Shown here: positions 58,221 through 62,238 of the stretch, piece by piece
Numbering within the stretch: the first letter of the stretch is position 1
Layout: the number at the start of each line of letters is the position of its first letter
Assembly (NCBI GenBank): GCA_027579435.1
Contig: JANBPK010000959.1
Coordinates: 1-62,238, forward strand
From: Candolleomyces eurysporus
Lineage: Eukaryota > Basidiomycota > Agaricomycetes > Agaricales > Psathyrellaceae
DNA: 62,238 nucleotides
Direction: 5' to 3'
The notes under the pieces: model-generated
Database searches by the model: none
The model's input: the letters and a program-made list of their open reading frames with translations, nothing else
Told to the model about the DNA's origin: nothing
Translations under genes and position numbers: made by a program

Positions 58221-59729
58221 ATGGCGCCCGAAATTGCAATAACCACCGTCCATAATGATGAAAGCTCGCGAGACATGGTAGACATCGAAACCACAGCCAC
58301 CTTCCGGTTTGTGCTGAACCGGAGTCGCCGCATAGGACTTTCAGTATGGGTGAAAAGCACAGGCTCTTTCACCGAGCTCAAGACCACATCCTGGCTTTAC
58401 AATCCCATCATGAAAGCGCAGACACTCGATCCTGGGCCTCGCGTCGTGATTCCGCCAGGGCTGTACGCATACTTCACTATAATCCTCGCAGAAATTGGTA
58501 TGTGGCGCTGCTTCAGCGTTCGTCCGATTCTATCGCTGTAGGCTGCCTCCAGTTTTGCTGACTCACAATGACTCGGCGATTAGGTGTTCATCTGTTCATG
58601 GCCTTCTATGGGCTCACGGTCTTCTTGGAAAGTCCGAAACGAATGAGAGAAGGCCGAAAGTTATACATCTTCCTCAGCTTCCTCATCACATCCCTCACGA
58701 CGTTCAATGGGTCGCTCGCTGTAGCTTTCGTATTTCAGGAGACAATAGGCACAACATGGGGAAAAGACCCGTCTAAGGATACGGTAGATCACACTATACG
58801 TACATTTGAACGGTATGCGAGCTTGGTGTTAAGCACAGCTCTTGTATTTGTTGGGGACGTGTTACTCGTAGGTATCCTGATTTCGTCCATTGGCATTCTT
58901 ATTAACTCCCTCACGAAGATATACCGCTGCCACATGATGTGGCAAGATCGCTGGTGGGTAACAATCGCACCTTCTCTCGCTTGCCTTGCTTCGCTCGGTA
59001 CGCTCCTCCCGTCACGTTCCGGGCGCCATACTCATCATCGTGAATCGACTTCATATATCCTCAGCCCTAAGTATTGTTGTCGCCTCAGGGAACATCCATG
59101 GAAATCGCCTCAAACCATACGAAGCAGCAATAGTCCTACTCACTGTCTCAGTCAACATCATGGTCACAGCACTAATATCCGGCTATCTTCTCCACGCTCG
59201 TCGAAGCTTATCAAGAGTTCTTCCAGCCAATGACTTGAAGCTATACACCAGTGTGGTGGCCATTTTGATAGAGTCCGCCGCCCCTCTCACCGTGTTTGGG
59301 ATCGCCTATGCCGCTTTGTCGCTATCTCTCTCGCCTCCCGCCACCGAGGCCAAAGCGAGTACTACGATCATCATGCCCGGGCTCGCGGGGGTGACTCCAA
59401 CTTTTGGGACCCTATTTTATTCGTTCTGTGTTAGTAGATTCAATGGCTTCGTCTCTCACCCGCGACGTTGACGCTAGATGACATTCGTCCGTTGGCAGAA
59501 TCTGTCCCCGCATATGATCATCTTCCGGGTAACCACAGGCCGATCGTATTTCAAACCACCAGGGAGAGAGACAGGACTGACGGATGATGGCTTTGTCTCA
59601 ACATCAATTCAATTTGCTAAAAGTTCGGCCGAGTCGACCTGCCCTGAATCCATTGCAAATGACCCCGAGCTTGCACGCAACTGGGAATTTGATAAGGTGC
59701 AGGAGGATGTTGGGCTGCCTTCAGGTTAG
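58221..59729 (+). CDS. 7-TM integral membrane protein, copy 2
   Basis: Starts MAPEIAITTVHNDESSRDMV with a longer N-terminus than copy 1. The first intron is 58498-58583 and splits a Gly codon, as in copy 1. Membrane segments include AYFTIILAEIGVHLFMAFYG, FLSFLITSLTTFNGSLAVAF and LVLSTALVFVGDVLLV. They continue with RWWVTIAPSLACLASL, LLTVSVNIMVTALISGYLLH and LIESAAPLTVFGIAYAALSL. The C-terminal exon reads LSPHMIIFRVTTGRSYFKPP and ends GLPSG at 59729. Conserved basic YLLHARRSLS and SPHMIIFRVTTGRS motifs lie on the cytoplasmic side by the positive-inside rule. Function is unknown; agaric genomes have many such genes. The exon boundaries in the middle (after VGDVLL and SLACL) are inferred from copy 1. 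Confidence 0.78.
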
Positions 59730-61411
59730 GATGTCGAGGATAGAAGGAGGGCAAAACATTGTATAGTACACAAGGGATTCGAATGTAGGCGCACGAGTGA
59801 GGCGGCAACGGATGATCATGATAGCTCGATAGGTCAGCTCGAAAGAAGACAAACTTCACCTTTCCTTACCTCGTTCAACGGCCATTGCTCGGCTCCGTCG
59901 AACATTTAGCAATGAGCTTGTGAGCCATTGACAATTCTTATGCCTCAGGCTCTGAGTGAAGGCACAGAAAAGGAATGAGGTTATATTCCACGCGATATCA
60001 TACGAAAAAAATAGTAAGATCCGTCTTCTTAGGGGTAGACTGAAATAATCGACGTGGGGGCAATACCAAGAACGGTCAACAGAACAGCGGATTCCATTAG
60101 AATCGCAAATAATACCCTGGTGTACAGCTCCAGATCTCCCAAAGGAATGACCTCGGACAAGCCTCTTCGTGAGTGGAGGAGACGGAAAGAGATGAGACAT
60201 GTAACCGAAAGATTGGTTGTGACGGCGGTGAACTAGGAGATTGAACCCGCGGATGTGAATCTTGGGGAACTGAATGAAAGATGATCCCGCTATATATGAC
60301 TGGTTCGAGATTCATCGCGAGTCTTTCCAAAAGTCTTTTTGGGTAGTTCTGCGCTCCAAGGAATCAGTACTCTTGGTGAAGATAACCTACAGACTTGACA
60401 CCATAGCGACTTATTGTTACTACGGTCTGATCTGAATTACAATACTAGGATTGACGCGTTCAAAGAGGAGAATTCAAGTACGTACTCGTGAAAGCAGACA
60501 GACAGGTACCTCCCCCACTCGATCCTCCAAGACCAGGATAAGCAACGTATACACCTCGAGCCTCAAGGACAGGCTATCTCCGCATCAACTTCACTTGTTG
60601 GAGGGCAACCGCTTTAAACAATCATAATCGCAAGTGGCGAGTATCGATACCGGCGACGTTCGCAGAAATTGACGAACCAGCTGGCGTGTTTAAACAGTTC
60701 GTGGCGCTTGGCGAAGCAGACATACAGGCGACGGCGACGACGACGAGAACGGGGATACGCTACTCAGACTTCAGTACATGTTCATTCTCAACACTCACAA
60801 ATCCGAATTGACAACCAATATATCCATATAGCAGCGGTTGAGGCATGGTTGAGCCCATGCATAGCGCGGCGGTTATATCTGTAATTATAGCACCATGCTT
60901 ACCGAAATAGCCCCCTCGAGAATAGAGATAAAGGGAAGAGATAGACAAGCATCTGTTACCTGGATAGGAGAGGAGAGTCACGCGTCACACCAACTTACCT
61001 AGCTCACACCAGTTCGAATAAACCAAAGGGAATGAGAGGATACACGTACGTTTGCATATGATTGGTACCAGAGAAAAAAAGAAAAGGAGCCACCGACCGT
61101 AATACAACAGACGACAACACATACGCGGGAATACACGAACCTAATTACGCTTGACGCCGTCGACGACATTGAGAGAACTCCGAAACAAAGAGGGGCAGTA
61201 AGTAAAGGCTCAGACGATGATGGGACGATTCGACTGAATGGGACGGACTGGGGAATCATCTCAATCCTTCCTCCTCGATTCATGTTGTGGCGACGATCTT
61301 GGTGGACTTGGTAGAAGGTCGATGCACAACCTGTAAGTTGAAAGATTCGTCAGACCAAGGGAACATCAGGGACAAAGATGCTGACAGAAAGTTGAGAACC
61401 CGAACTCACCT
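59730..61411. other. intergenic
   Basis: 1.7 kb without a recognisable gene. It includes the 3' flanks of the 7-TM gene (plus) and of the proline-rich gene (minus), which converge here. Short frames show no conserved motif; no tRNA-like cloverleaf was noticed. Confidence 0.45.
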
Positions 61412-62238
61412 CTACAAGAAATCCTCCGCCCTTGCACGCTTCTTACCCCTAGGCTCTTCAGCGTACGCAGCAGATTCAGTTCCCTGACCTTGTTCCTGTC
61501 CCTTCGCAAAGTAATACTTGGGGTGTCTGGCTCGATGTTCCTCCTGTAAATCAAAAGCATTAATTGTCAGTCAGGCCCACGAAAGGATGAGAGAATCGGG
61601 AAGAAGAAGCGATTAGAGGGNCTGGAAGAATGGAAGCAGAAAACGAGCAATAAACAGAAGGAACACTTACAGGTGAGAAATTAGGATCAGCATATTTCAA
61701 ACTAGTAGGCTTCTTAAACTCAGGATTCGTCTGCGCAAGGCTAGGATTCGGCAAGGTAAGCGGGGGCGGAGCGGGTACTTGACCTTGATGTCCTCCCTGT
61801 CCTCCTCCTACGCCGACTCCTGGTCCCCCGAACCCACTCACACTAGGGGGCAACTGAGGTGGGACACCCGGCGCACTAAGACCTACGGGATTCTGAGCAG
61901 GAACGAACTGCGGCGGAGGCGGCGGCGACACCGCTCCCGGTGGACCAGGTAGAGCAGCACCTGGTGGCGGAATACCCATCCCAGGAGGCATCGGCGGCAT
62001 CCCAGGGGGTGGAACAAATCCAGGGGGTGGCGGGAATGGCGGACGCATGGCACCTGGAGGACCGGGAGGGAAAGGGGGCATGGCGCCAGGTGGGAATGGC
62101 GGGACGGGGAATCCGACGGGAGGGGTAGCGCTATTAGTCATTAAAGGAACATCATCAGCACAAGAGAGGAGAAGAGTGATGATTAATACGGACCCTGGTG
62201 GAAGTGGAGGAGCGAAGGGCGGGAATCCNGGAGGGACG
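61412..62238 (-). CDS. proline-rich protein, 5' end beyond the window
   Basis: Three exons are visible on the minus strand: 62238-62194 (open at the edge), 62130-61671 and 61543-61412. Introns of 63 nt and 127 nt keep the frame, with a codon split at the first junction. The visible 212-aa part is mostly Pro/Gly with repeated PPFPPG, PPGMPPMPPG and PPGAAL segments. It ends in a short well-structured segment (LKYADPNFSPEEHRARHPKY, then Y-F-A-K) and a basic tail KKRARAEDFL. Such proline-rich tracts bind WW, SH3 or GYF domains and are frequent in splicing and 3'-end factors. The last motif recalls the LEERRAQLPKY-like region of ZNF207/BuGZ proteins, but this is only a weak resemblance. The frame continues rightwards past the window edge. 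Confidence 0.75.

Overview
The window looks like a nuclear scaffold from a mushroom-forming basidiomycete (Agaricomycetes, probably Agaricales). Genes carry many short introns of about 45-75 nt with GTRNGT...YAG ends. The gene families are typical of such fungi: NACHT-type NLRs without C-terminal repeats, large F-box families with a coiled coil before the F-box, DHA1-like MFS transporters, a subtilisin-like protease and 7-TM integral membrane proteins. No species can be named from the sequence alone.

Left half (about 1.0-33.6 kb): a head-to-tail array of roughly 6-kb units. Each unit pairs a minus-strand F-box-like gene with a plus-strand NLR gene, divergently arranged, and two units also keep a relic of a peroxiredoxin gene between them. 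Two NLR copies have intact multi-exon reading frames (16.69-19.94 kb, 1024 aa; 29.44-32.90 kb, 1076 aa). Two are pseudogenes, one of which has lost exactly its Walker A loop, and one is a C-terminal stub at a recombination junction. All F-box-like copies look broken. The array therefore records repeated unequal exchange and gene birth and death in an immune-receptor family.

Two mobile elements sit in the array. A 302-bp hairpin MITE with TA target sites lies in a peroxiredoxin-relic intron. A 5023-bp hAT-type transposon (19-bp perfect TIRs, 8-bp target duplication GAGGAGGC) interrupts the fourth F-box-like copy. Its single minus-strand gene, in 8 exons, encodes an unusual fusion: an N-terminal Ulp1/SENP-type cysteine protease with a complete His-Asp-Gln-Cys set, a BED zinc finger, a hAT/DUF659-type core, a hAT dimerisation region and an acidic tail. 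One in-frame TGA near the C-terminus is the only lesion seen.

Middle (34-52.5 kb): an F-box-rich region. Four paralogous F-box/LRR-type genes share a coiled coil followed by an F-box (34.2, 42.6, 44.7 and, on the minus strand, 52.3 kb); two further F-box-like genes (36.3 and 48.2 kb) are more distant. Between them lie two tandem copies of an MFS transporter (37.4-39.5 and 40.1-42.3 kb, minus strand), duplicated as a ~2.76-kb unit with its promoter. Isolated Ns are concentrated in these copies and in the first NLR copy, as expected where near-identical sequences were merged in assembly.

Right part (53-62 kb): two copies of a 7-TM integral membrane protein gene (the first damaged) flank a complete cerevisin-like subtilisin protease gene. 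The 3' part of a proline-rich protein gene runs off the right edge. No tRNA, rRNA or CRISPR was seen.
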